Shown here: in pieces, positions 1 to 5,959 of the stretch
How the letters are laid out: each line of letters opens with the position of its first letter
Position numbering within the stretch: the first letter of the stretch is position 1
DNA from: Chloroflexota bacterium
GTDB lineage: Bacteria > Chloroflexota > Dehalococcoidia > UBA2247 > RBG-13-53-26
Reading direction: 5' to 3'
DNA length: 6,921 nucleotides
Assembly: GCA_003650185.1 (NCBI GenBank)
Contig: QMOF01000124.1
Span: 1-6,921, forward strand
Notes under the pieces: model-generated
The model's database searches: none
What the model saw: only the letters and a program-made list of their open reading frames with translations
Told to the model about the DNA's origin: nothing
Position numbers and translations under genes: made by a program

Positions 1-1286
1 AGGTAGGGCCTTTCGTGGAGGCCTTCACAGAGCTGGGCATACACTCCAAGCTCGATATCATACCGGGGTCCAACGCGTTGATGTACAGGCGCCCGGGAGG
101 CGAGTGGGTAACCACGGTAAACCGGGCCGGGAAGCAGGAGACAGATGCCACGGAGAACATGTTCAAGGCGTGGCAGCTAGCTCCCCAGGAGCGCGAGGTG
201 GCCTTGCAGGCGCTCGCTGAAATGGTCCTGTTGGCTCCGGAGCAACTGGAGGCGCTCGACGAGGTGAGCGTCCAGCAATGGGTGGCCCAGCGCGGGGATA
301 TGCCACGGCCGCTCTTCGGCTTCTTTGCCGTCCAGGCAAACCTCATGGCCACGGGCATGTATGAGCTGGTCGCCATGTCCGAGCTGTCGCGGATCATGCA
401 GATATTCGGAGGCAGCACCACCGGATACCCCCGGGGCGGCTACGCACGCCTGGTTGGCGACATAGTCGACGTCCTCAAAGCCAACGGCGGCGAAGTGCGG
501 ACTCGGGCAAGGGTCGAGAAGATCCTGGTGGAAGATGGGCGGGTCACCGGGGTGACTACTGAGGATAAGGTCTTCAGGGCGCCGATCGTGGTCAGTAACG
601 CTGGCATTCAGCCCACGGTGCTCAAGCTGGTCGGGGAAGAGCACTTCGACAAGGCCTACGTGAACTATGTGAAGGGTATCGTTCCCAGCCTGGGATTCAC
701 CTGCCAGCGCTACATTTTCAGCAAGCCGGTGCTGGAGCACGGCGTCTACATAGGCACGTCTGAGGACAGCTACATCGACGTGCCCCGCCTGGACGAGATC
801 CGGGATGGCAAAATCCCTGAGACGGTGTCCGTCTACGGAGTAGTCCCGGCAAACTTCGACCCTGAGATGGCACCTCCGGGTAAGCAGATGCTCCTGATCG
901 GCACCTGGTGCTCACCTGACCCCGGGGGCAAGGAGGTGCGGCTGCTTCAGAGAAAGGTGGACCAGCAGTTCGACGAGATGTTCCCTGAAGCAGTCCCCTA
1001 CATCGAATCAAGGGAAGGGTACGTGGGCCCAGCACAGGTGGCGGCGCTCAGCCGGGACGCCGTGCTGCCCGGCCTGGGCGGCGAGGCTGTTGGGCTGGGA
1101 GTCACCGTGGGCTATTGCGGTAGGAACAAGCCATCACCGAAAGCGCCGATATCGGGGCTGTTCTACGTAGGGCACGACGCGGGCGGTGGGGCCTTCGTCG
1201 GCACACACCAGGTAGTCAGCTCCGGGCTCAGGGTGGCGGAGTTAGTGCGCCACTACTTCCTGGAACGAAAAGCGGTGCGGAGGTAG
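1..1286 (+). CDS. NAD(P)/FAD-dependent oxidoreductase, phytoene-desaturase-like (COG1233 type), 5'-truncated by the window edge
   Basis: C-terminal part of an FAD-dependent amine-oxidase/phytoene-desaturase-fold enzyme. The frame is open from base 3 and reads VGPF before a GTG at 15. That GTG is probably internal, because the family's N-terminal Rossmann GxGxxG dinucleotide motif is absent and must lie upstream, perhaps 40-60 residues away. Counting from the GTG: a YPRGGYARLVGDI stretch (residues 138-150) followed by a GGEV strand and DGRVTGV (174-180), typical of the second part of the FAD domain; VVSNAG (192-197); and a C-terminal FAD-contact region GLFYVGHDAGGGAFVGTH (381-398). The gene ends in tandem stops TAG TAG (1284-1289). 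Family members desaturate or isomerise carotenoids or act on other lipophilic substrates. No carotenoid gene is visible here, so the substrate is unknown. The class is secure; the specific function is not. Confidence 0.85.
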   Translation, partial: VGPFVEAFTELGIHSKLDIIPGSNALMYRRPGGEWVTTVNRAGKQETDATENMFKAWQLAPQEREVALQALAEMVLLAPEQLEALDEVSVQQWVAQRGDMPRPLFGFFAVQANLMATGMYELVAMSELSRIMQIFGGSTTGYPRGGYARLVGDIVDVLKANGGEVRTRARVEKILVEDGRVTGVTTEDKVFRAPIVVSNAGIQPTVLKLVGEEHFDKAYVNYVKGIVPSLGFTCQRYIFSKPVLEHGVYIGTSEDSYIDVPRLDEIRDGKIPETVSVYGVVPANFDPEMAPPGKQMLLIGTWCSPDPGGKEVRLLQRKVDQQFDEMFPEAVPYIESREGYVGPAQVAALSRDAVLPGLGGEAVGLGVTVGYCGRNKPSPKAPISGLFYVGHDAGGGAFVGTHQVVSSGLRVAELVRHYFLERKAVRR

Positions 1287-1528
1287 TAGAAGGGGCAACG
1301 GGCGGGTCCCCTCCTGGCCAACCTCGTCTTGGTGCAATCGGCGCCATGTCCATCGAGGCTGGCTGAGGCAGTGTCCATAAGCACGTCCGGTCTGGGGTGG
1401 TATGCTACCGTATAGTGGTGCAGCGCCTCTGTACTACATCCAGCAACATTGGCCAACACCACGTGGACCGGGCCTCTCCAGCATCGTGTACGACCACCTC
1501 TCTTGACGCAACCCGTTTGGGTTGTTCC
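1287..1528. other. Non-coding gap upstream of the PAC2 promoter
   Basis: No convincing gene is seen on either strand; the short open frames lack SD sequences and recognisable protein character. A weak 5-bp inverted repeat AGGGG/CCCCT (1291-1295 with 1308-1312) follows the oxidoreductase stop but has no T-tract. Small palindromes TTGGCCAA (1449-1456) and CCACGTGG (1459-1466) lie next to each other. TATAGT at 1411-1416 resembles a -10 box but has no matching -35. The only stronger elements are the inverted repeat and promoter at the right end, listed separately. Confidence 0.5.
1509..1524. promoter_or_regulatory. 16-bp perfect inverted repeat abutting the -35 box (operator or weak terminator)
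   Basis: CAACCC-GTTT-GGGTTG is a perfect 6+6 inverted repeat ending 4 bp before the -35 hexamer of the promoter at 1529-1557. As DNA it sits where a regulator could control RNA polymerase binding. As RNA it would form a 6-bp hairpin with a 4-nt loop followed by TTCCTT, which could be a weak intrinsic terminator for transcripts coming from the left. The sequence alone does not decide between the two. Confidence 0.45.
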
Positions 1529-1557
1529 TTGAAGCCGTCTGCAAGGTATGGTAGAAT
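1529..1557 (+). promoter_or_regulatory. Sigma70-type promoter for the PAC2-family gene
   Basis: -35 TTGAAG (1529-1534) and -10 TAGAAT (1552-1557, 5 of 6 to consensus) are separated by exactly 17 bp. A TG at 1549-1550 gives an extended -10 (TGGTAGAAT). Predicted transcription start is near 1564, leaving a leader of about 115 nt before the ATG at 1680. Quality is good for a GC-rich genome; activity is inferred. Confidence 0.65.
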
Positions 1558-1583
1558 GTCCGCCATCTCGGGGCGGGCGGTGT

Positions 1584-1595
1584 CAAGACGTCTTG
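1584..1595. promoter_or_regulatory. 12-bp perfect palindrome in the PAC2 leader (candidate operator)
   Basis: CAAGACGTCTTG is a perfect 12-bp palindrome located about 20-31 bp downstream of the predicted transcription start. That is a position where a dimeric repressor could act as a roadblock. No known regulator is recognised from the motif, and chance occurrence is not excluded. Confidence 0.35.
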
Positions 1596-1679
1596 GGTGG
1601 CTGCTGTCCGATAGCGAAGGCGGCCCGGAGAACGGCGTCGGTAGAGCCTGACGGTCGTCCACTGCTGGAAGGCGAGGCT

Positions 1680-2477
1680 ATGAGGCAAGGCTGGGAAGAC
1701 GTAATCAAGGTGTACGAGCAACCGGAGCTGGAGAGCCCTGCTCTGGTGGCGGCGTGGCCAGGCGTTGGCAACGTCGCTTTGACAGCGGCAACTTACTTGA
1801 GCGAAGAGCTGGGAGCTCAGGAGTTTGCCGAGATTGCCCCTCTCTCTTTCTTTGACCTGAACGGGGCCTTCATAGAGAGGAACGTCATCCAGGAACCCAG
1901 GCTGCCACAAAGCAAGTTCTACTACTGGAAGAGCAGTCCAGGCAAGAAGGACCTCGTGCTTTTCCTTGGTGAAGCTCAGCCCGTGGCTCAGAACTACGAG
2001 CTGGCCAACAAGATACTGGAGTTCTCACAGAAGCTCGGAGTAACCGTGGTGTACACCGTGGCCGCAGCCCTGGTACCGCATCTGGCCGAGAAGCCGCGGG
2101 TATGGGCCGCGGCTACCGACAGCGAGCTTCTGACCGGCCTGGAGAGCTACGGCCTGGTACTCAAGGGCAACTTCTACGTCGCCGGTATGAACGGGCTGCT
2201 CCTGGCGGTTGCCCGGGAGAAGGGAATGAAAGGTATCTGCCTTCTTGGAGAGACACCTCGCTATCTGGGCGACATGGGAAACCCCATGGCCTCGCAGTCT
2301 GTACTTCAAGTGCTGACCAGGGTACTGGACGTCGACATCGACATGAGCCGAATGGAGGAGATGGTCAGACGGGCCCAACGGGAGATAAGCGAGGCAATCA
2401 GGGAGTCTCGGCGTCAGTACATCGATAATTTCACGGTGCCTCTGTGGGAGCGCCCCTCAGATGAGGAAAAAGGCTAG
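1680..2477 (+). CDS. PAC2-family (proteasome assembly chaperone-like) protein
   Basis: The 265-residue protein matches the PAC2 family (the archaeal/bacterial relatives of proteasome-assembling chaperones) along its whole length. Visible blocks are PALVAAWPGVGNVA (20-33), SFFDLNG (56-62), DLVLFLGEAQP (91-101), VVYTVAAALVP (123-133), RVWAAATD (140-147), GNFYVAGMNGLLLAVAREKG (163-182) and GETPRYLGDMGNP (190-202). A charged helical tail (about 222-248) follows. The ATG at 1680 is preferred, with GGAAGG (1667-1672) and GAGG (1674-1677) just upstream. An in-frame ATG at 1548 would start inside the -35/-10 region. The C-terminus (DEEKG) lacks the HbYX motif with which some PAC2 chaperones dock on 20S proteasomes, and no proteasome gene is nearby, so its client is unknown. 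The gene has its own promoter. Family assignment is firm; the role is not. Confidence 0.85.
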   Translation: MRQGWEDVIKVYEQPELESPALVAAWPGVGNVALTAATYLSEELGAQEFAEIAPLSFFDLNGAFIERNVIQEPRLPQSKFYYWKSSPGKKDLVLFLGEAQPVAQNYELANKILEFSQKLGVTVVYTVAAALVPHLAEKPRVWAAATDSELLTGLESYGLVLKGNFYVAGMNGLLLAVAREKGMKGICLLGETPRYLGDMGNPMASQSVLQVLTRVLDVDIDMSRMEEMVRRAQREISEAIRESRRQYIDNFTVPLWERPSDEEKG

Positions 2478-2550
2478 CTCAGGCACGGTGTGCAACTGCC
2501 CTCCTGAAGAACCGGGGACATAGCGCTGATGGCGGCGTACGTTTGTGTAT

Positions 2551-2579
2551 CGCCCGTGCCAAGGCAGGGCACGAGGGCG
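2551..2579 (+). terminator. Bulged 10-bp hairpin downstream of the PAC2 gene (candidate terminator)
   Basis: CGCCC GTGCC (2551-2560) pairs with GGCAC (2568-2572) and GGGCG (2575-2579). This gives ten mostly G-C pairs with a 2-nt bulge and a 7-nt loop. It lies 74 nt after the PAC2 stop. Only TTCATCAT follows, so a U-tract is nearly absent; it may work as a Rho-assisted or weak terminator, or as a 3' end protecting hairpin. Confidence 0.4.
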
Positions 2580-2693
2580 TTCATCATGCACCCAGGAACC
2601 CCAGCAGGCCAGCCGGATGGGCATTCTTCGCGCGTGCCTCTTGATCGACTGAGACAGCACCAGTGGGAACGCCGCGGCCAGGCAAGGGCCAGA

Positions 2694-2709
2694 AAGGAGA
2701 CATGCGTTG
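2694..2709 (+). promoter_or_regulatory. Shine-Dalgarno that sets a TTG start for the acyl-CoA dehydrogenase
   Basis: AAGGAG (2694-2699, part of AAAGGAGA) lies 7 nt before the TTG at 2707. The only nearby ATG (2702) is too close to the SD, is in another frame and stops after 11 codons. The protein begins MEYFLDEQQ, as expected for the family's N-terminus, so TTG is the start. No convincing -35/-10 pair is visible in 2478-2706, so the promoter of this cluster is unresolved; read-through from 1529-1557 is possible. Confidence 0.7.
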
Positions 2710-3864
2710 GAGTACTTCCTGGATGAGCAACAGGTAACAGTCAGGGACCTGGCCCGCAGAATCGCCGAGGAGCGGATTCTGCCACTGCGGGCAGAGTTGG
2801 ACGAGAAGGAAGAGTTCCCCTGGGAGATCATCAAGGAGTTGGCCGACGCCGACATGTTCAGGGTCTTCATACCCGAAGAGTACGAAGGGCTCGGCGGACG
2901 GTGCCTCGATCTCTGCCTGGTGATTGAGGAGCTCTCCCGCGCCTGCGGCGGCATCGCCATTAGCTACGCGGCCAACGCTCTCGGGTGCCTGCCCCTGATC
3001 CATCACGGTAGCGAAGAGCAGAAGAAGAAGTACCTCCCCCAGGTCGCCAGCGGCTCAAGGCTGACGGCTTTTGCCCTCACGGAGTCAACCGCGGGCAGCG
3101 ATGCAGGTAACATCAAGACATCGGCGACCCGCCGGGATGGAGGCTACGTCCTCAACGGGACCAAGCAGTTCATCACCAACGGCGGCGAAGCAGAGATATA
3201 TACCGTGATCGCCATGACCGATCCCTCAAAGGGCAGCCGGGGGGCCAGCGCGCTCGTGGTCGAGAAGGACACCCCCGGTTTCTCTTTCGGCAAGAAAGAG
3301 CAGAAAGTGGGTATTCGAGCTTCTTCTACCCGGGAGCTGGTCTTCCGCAATTGCACCGTGCCGGAAGAGAACCTCATCGGTAGAGAGGGGTCGGGGTTCA
3401 TCATCACGGTAAGGACGATAGACCGGTCTCGGCCCGGCGTGGCAGCGCAAGCCGTGGGCATTGCCCAGGGCGCTCTGGAAGCGGCCGTGGACTACGCCCG
3501 GAAACGGGTGCAGTTTGGCCACCCCATCTCCGCCCAGCAGGCGGTGCAGCACATGCTGGCGAACATGGCTACCGACCTGGAGGCAGCCAGGGCCCTGGTC
3601 TACGCTGTGGCCAGGAACATTGACAGCGGGGCGAAGGACTTCGCCGAAGCGGCGGCCATGGCCAAGGTGTTTGCCTCGGATATGGCGATGAGGGTCACCC
3701 TGGATGCAGTCCAGATCTTCGGTGGCGCTGGCTACATGAAGGACTACCCTGTGGAGAAGATGATGCGGGACGCCAAGATCACCCAGATATACGAGGGCAC
3801 CAACCAGGTACTGCGAAACGCCATCGCCCTGGACGTCCTCAAGAGAAGGGCAATGCGCGAATGA
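2707..3864 (+). CDS. Acyl-CoA dehydrogenase
   Basis: Cytoplasmic FAD enzyme that introduces the alpha-beta double bond into an acyl-CoA and passes electrons to ETF. All 385 residues fit the family length. Visible features are the N-terminal helical domain (1-120), first signature ALTESTAGSD (123-132), flavin-contact FITNG (155-159, Phe where several members have Trp), a beta domain to about 225, and second signature from Q336 to D355 (QIFGGAGYM...RD), which fits the classical pattern. IYEGTNQV (361-368) places the likely catalytic base at Glu363, as in the short/medium-chain type, rather than in the alternative position of isovaleryl/long-chain enzymes. The TGA overlaps the etfB ATG as ATGA, so translation is probably coupled. 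The substrate cannot be read from the sequence. The reverse reaction, enoyl-CoA reduction, is possible given the ETF type next to it. Confidence 0.95.
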   Translation: MEYFLDEQQVTVRDLARRIAEERILPLRAELDEKEEFPWEIIKELADADMFRVFIPEEYEGLGGRCLDLCLVIEELSRACGGIAISYAANALGCLPLIHHGSEEQKKKYLPQVASGSRLTAFALTESTAGSDAGNIKTSATRRDGGYVLNGTKQFITNGGEAEIYTVIAMTDPSKGSRGASALVVEKDTPGFSFGKKEQKVGIRASSTRELVFRNCTVPEENLIGREGSGFIITVRTIDRSRPGVAAQAVGIAQGALEAAVDYARKRVQFGHPISAQQAVQHMLANMATDLEAARALVYAVARNIDSGAKDFAEAAAMAKVFASDMAMRVTLDAVQIFGGAGYMKDYPVEKMMRDAKITQIYEGTNQVLRNAIALDVLKRRAMRE

Positions 3865-4646
3865 ACGTGGTCGTCTGCATGAAGCAGGTCCCGGAGTCGG
3901 TCACCATCAGCGGCGTCCCGCAGGGCACCGCTTCAGTCCGGCCGCAGGGCAAGATGGTCATCAACCCGTTCGATATGTATGCCCTCGAGGAAGGCATCAG
4001 ACTGAAGGAACGATACGGGGGCAGGGTCACTGCCATCAGCATGGGCCCGGCCGAAGCAGAGGAGGCGCTCAAGGAGGCGATTGCCCTCGGTATAGGCGAG
4101 GCCGTTCTGGTCTGCGACCCGATTCTGGAGCACAGCGATACCCTGGCCACCTCGTATGTCCTGGCCAGGTGCATCGAGAGGCTAGAGCGGCCGGACATCG
4201 TGATATGCGGCAGGCAGGCCACCGACGGCGACACCGGGCAGGTAGCGCCGCAGCTCGCCGAGCAACTGGGGCTGCCCTTCCTCTCCTATGTCAGCCGGAT
4301 TGAAGACATAAGTGATGGACGCCTCACCGCGCAGCGCCTGGTGGACGAAGGGCACCAGGTAGTCCAGGTGTCACTACCTGCCGTGATCAGCGTGGTGAAA
4401 GAGATCAACGAGCCCCGCCTGCCATCCCTTCGTGGGCTAATGCAGGCGAAAAAGGCGGAGATACCAAGGTGGACCGCTCCCGACCTGGGTCTGGACGTGA
4501 GCAAGGTCGGTCTCGACGGCTCACCGACCAGAGTTGTCAACGTGTTCGTTCCTCAGAGGTCGCAGCAGGGCCAGATGCTGGAGGGCAGCCCTGAGAGCCA
4601 GGTTGACCAGTTGCTGGAAAAACTCCGAGACGCGAAGGTGATCTAG
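3861..4646 (+). CDS. etfB: Electron transfer flavoprotein subunit beta
   Basis: The 261-residue beta subunit of the heterodimeric ETF binds a nucleotide (AMP or a second FAD) and docks the partner dehydrogenase. Seen are the start VVVCMKQVP (3-11), INPFDMYALEEGIRLKE (34-50), ISMGP (59-63), the nucleotide-binding loop GRQATDGDTGQVAP (117-130), the recognition-loop region VVKEINEPRLPSLRGLMQAKK (178-198) and GLDGSPTRV (217-225). The DGDT loop and GLxGSPT element resemble the clostridial FAD-bifurcating type as I remember it, rather than the mitochondrial/Paracoccus type, where the loop is of DDD/DND form; this is inference. The start overlaps the dehydrogenase stop by 4 nt. The stop is followed after 3 nt by a 22-codon open frame leading to etfA. 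Confidence 0.95.
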   Translation: MNVVVCMKQVPESVTISGVPQGTASVRPQGKMVINPFDMYALEEGIRLKERYGGRVTAISMGPAEAEEALKEAIALGIGEAVLVCDPILEHSDTLATSYVLARCIERLERPDIVICGRQATDGDTGQVAPQLAEQLGLPFLSYVSRIEDISDGRLTAQRLVDEGHQVVQVSLPAVISVVKEINEPRLPSLRGLMQAKKAEIPRWTAPDLGLDVSKVGLDGSPTRVVNVFVPQRSQQGQMLEGSPESQVDQLLEKLRDAKVI

Positions 4647-4649
4647 CCG

Positions 4650-4718
4650 ATGAGCGGAGCTTCTCAGGGACCTGGATGGCAGGGCAAGGATGTCTCCTGT
4701 CAGAGGAGGCGACCATGA
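4650..4718 (+). CDS. Possible 22-codon leader ORF between etfB and etfA
   Basis: A short frame begins with ATG 3 nt after the etfB stop and ends with a TGA (4716-4718) that overlaps the etfA ATG as ATGA. AGGTGATC (4636-4643), inside the end of etfB, is an eight-base match to the complement of the usual 16S rRNA 3' end and lies 6 nt before this ATG. The encoded peptide (starts MSGASQGPGW, ends RRRP) has no recognised domain. Its ribosomes would unfold the hairpin over the etfA SD. A frame this short can occur by chance, so it is offered as a possible coupling device and not as a proven gene. Confidence 0.25.
   Translation: MSGASQGPGWQGKDVSCQRRRP
4692..4710 (+). promoter_or_regulatory. Hairpin sequestering the etfA Shine-Dalgarno
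   Basis: GTCTCCT (4692-4698) can pair with AGGAGGC (4704-4710): seven pairs including one G-U, around a 5-nt loop GTCAG. The 3' arm contains nearly the whole etfA SD (GAGGAGG, 4703-4709), which sits 5 nt before the ATG at 4715. If formed, the stem would block independent initiation of etfA and make it depend on upstream translation or another factor. Confidence 0.45.
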
Positions 4719-5701
4719 ACGAGGTCTGGATATTCGCGGAGCAGAAGGATGGCAAGCTAAGGGGCGTGTCCCACGAGCTGGCAACCGAGGGAAGGAGGCT
4801 GGCGGATTCTCTGGAAACAGGGCTGGCCGCAGTCTGCCTGGGGCATAACGTGCAAGGGGTTGACCAGCTAGTTGCCCTCGGTGTGGATCGCGTCTATCTG
4901 CTGGAAGACCCCGTGCTGGCCGACCACAACGAGGACGTATACACCACCTGTCTGGTTGACCTGGTCCGCCAGCACAGCCCGCAGGTACTGCTGGCCGGGG
5001 CCACCACGTTGGGCCGCTCCTTTATTCCCAGGGTAGCAGCCAGACTGGAGACGGGGCTTGCTGCCAACTGTACCGGCCTGGAAATAGACCCGCAGACCAG
5101 GAGCTTGCTTCAGACGCGCCCCTGCTACGGTGGCACCTTGATGGCTACCGTGGTTTGCCCCGAGAAAAGGCCGCAGGTAGCCACCGTCCGCCCCCACGTC
5201 TTCAAGAAGGGCCCATCGGACGCTTCACGCCAGGGAGAGATAGTCCGTGTTGACTTCGATTCATCTTCGGTAACGTCAAGCACCAGGCTGATCGACGTTA
5301 TCGAGGACATGGGGGAGAAGGTCAAACTGGAGGAGGCCGACATCATAGTCTGCGGCGGTCGTGGGCTGGGCTCGCCGAAGAACTTTGACATGCTCTCTGA
5401 GCTGGCCGAGATACTGGGGGCCGCCCTCGGCTCATCACGCCCTCCCGTAGATGACGGCTGGGTTCCCTATGCTTACCAGGTTGGGCAGACAGGGAAGACC
5501 GTTTCACCCAAAGTCTACTTTGCCTGCGGCATTTCCGGGGCGCCTCAGCACCTGGCGGGTATGCAGACCTCCGACATCGTGGTGGCCATAAACGAGGACC
5601 CCAAGGCGCCTATTTTCGATATCGCCACCTACGGCATCGTGGGTGATCTCTTCAAGATCGTGCCGTTGCTCACAGCCAGGCTGAGACAGGCCAACGCCTG
5701 A
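4715..5701 (+). CDS. etfA: Electron transfer flavoprotein subunit alpha
   Basis: The 328-residue alpha subunit carries the C-terminal FAD domain of ETF. Seen are the N-terminal domain start VWIFAEQ (4-10), ATTLGRSFIPRVAARLETGL (96-115), QTRPCYGGTLMATVVCP (133-149), ATVRPHVF (156-163), then the FAD domain: CGGRGLGSPKNF (213-224), SRPPVDDGWVPY (241-252), QVGQTGKTVSPK (255-266), CGISGAPQHLAGM (271-283) and AINEDPKAPIFDIATYGIVG (291-310). The ATG at 4715 is chosen because a strong SD (GAGGAGG) lies 5 nt upstream and the family begins with this VWIFAEQ block. An in-frame ATG at 4676 would add 13 unconserved residues. There is no N-terminal ferredoxin domain. The gene follows etfB by 68 nt, and its SD can be hidden in a hairpin. 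Confidence 0.95.
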   Translation: MNEVWIFAEQKDGKLRGVSHELATEGRRLADSLETGLAAVCLGHNVQGVDQLVALGVDRVYLLEDPVLADHNEDVYTTCLVDLVRQHSPQVLLAGATTLGRSFIPRVAARLETGLAANCTGLEIDPQTRSLLQTRPCYGGTLMATVVCPEKRPQVATVRPHVFKKGPSDASRQGEIVRVDFDSSSVTSSTRLIDVIEDMGEKVKLEEADIIVCGGRGLGSPKNFDMLSELAEILGAALGSSRPPVDDGWVPYAYQVGQTGKTVSPKVYFACGISGAPQHLAGMQTSDIVVAINEDPKAPIFDIATYGIVGDLFKIVPLLTARLRQANA

Positions 5702-5929
5702 CGACCTCAGGGCAGCCACTCCGCCCCCTCCGCCTGAGCAGCATTCGTCCTTACAGACAGGCCGTCGGCCCTGTTCGCCCCGAACACTCCTACTGTCAAA
5801 GGTCTTCACCCTGGCCAGGCGCCTGCAACCCGGCTTCGCCCCGGCAGACCCTGACCGGGGCAAGAACAGCGGTCTGTTCCGCCAGGCAGCACCCACACCT
5901 GGCCAGACCCCCGTTCGCGAATGCACTTC
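5702..5929. other. Non-coding gap after etfA, rich in inverted repeats
   Basis: No supported gene is seen on either strand. The + strand is C-rich. It contains GGCC-GTC-GGCC (5760-5770), TGTTCG-CCC-CGAACA (5772-5786), a 10-bp palindrome CCTGGCCAGG (5810-5819) whose first nine bases recur at 5898-5906, the two hairpins at 5838-5879 listed separately, and TTCGCGAA (5914-5921) just upstream of the next promoter. Most likely this is the 3' end of the etf transcript and the control region of the permease gene. Confidence 0.5.
5838..5879 (+). terminator. Tandem hairpins after the etf cluster (candidate terminator)
   Basis: GCCCCGG (5838-5844) pairs with CCGGGGC (5855-5861). Three more inner pairs, CAG/CTG (5845-5847 with 5851-5853), leave one bulged A. 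Two bases later GAACAG-CGGT-CTGTTC (5864-5879) makes a second perfect 6-bp stem. The first is among the strongest hairpins in the window and lies 137 nt after the etfA stop. No T-tract follows, so this is not a classical intrinsic terminator; Rho-type termination or transcript-end protection is possible. Confidence 0.45.
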
Positions 5930-5959
5930 TTGACAGGTGCGGCGAGGGGGCACTACAAT
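5930..5959 (+). promoter_or_regulatory. Near-consensus sigma70 promoter for the TauE/SafE gene
   Basis: -35 TTGACA (5930-5935, perfect) and -10 TACAAT (5954-5959, 5 of 6) are separated by 18 bp. Predicted start is near 5966, giving a leader of about 113 nt before the GTG at 6079. The same heptamer CTACAAT recurs 11 bp on (5964-5970), and the -10 overlaps a palindrome ACAATTGT (5955-5962), which might be part of an operator. Confidence 0.7.

Noticed and set aside
1287..1500. Possible tRNA, small RNA or CRISPR repeat in the long gap
   Set aside because: No cloverleaf, no repeated units with spacers and no promoter-terminator pair could be found by reading both strands.
1548..1679. N-terminal extension of the PAC2 protein from ATG at 1548 (44 extra residues)
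   Set aside because: The ATG falls within the promoter, before the predicted transcript start. The added residues are Cys/Arg-rich and unlike the family.
2529..2726. 65-codon + strand frame in the PAC2-dehydrogenase gap
   Set aside because: It has no SD, no recognisable protein character, runs through the hairpin at 2551-2579 and ends inside the dehydrogenase gene.
4676..4714. EtfA start at ATG 4676
   Set aside because: It adds 13 unconserved residues and has only a weak SD (AGGGA); the ATG at 4715 has GAGGAGG and the family's normal N-terminus.
5772..5879. LexA/SOS-box-like elements from the GTTC and GAAC repeats
   Set aside because: The spacing and orientation (GTTC-N5-GAAC, and GAAC-N8-GTTC) do not match the known GAAC-N4-GTTC box, and no SOS gene is adjacent.
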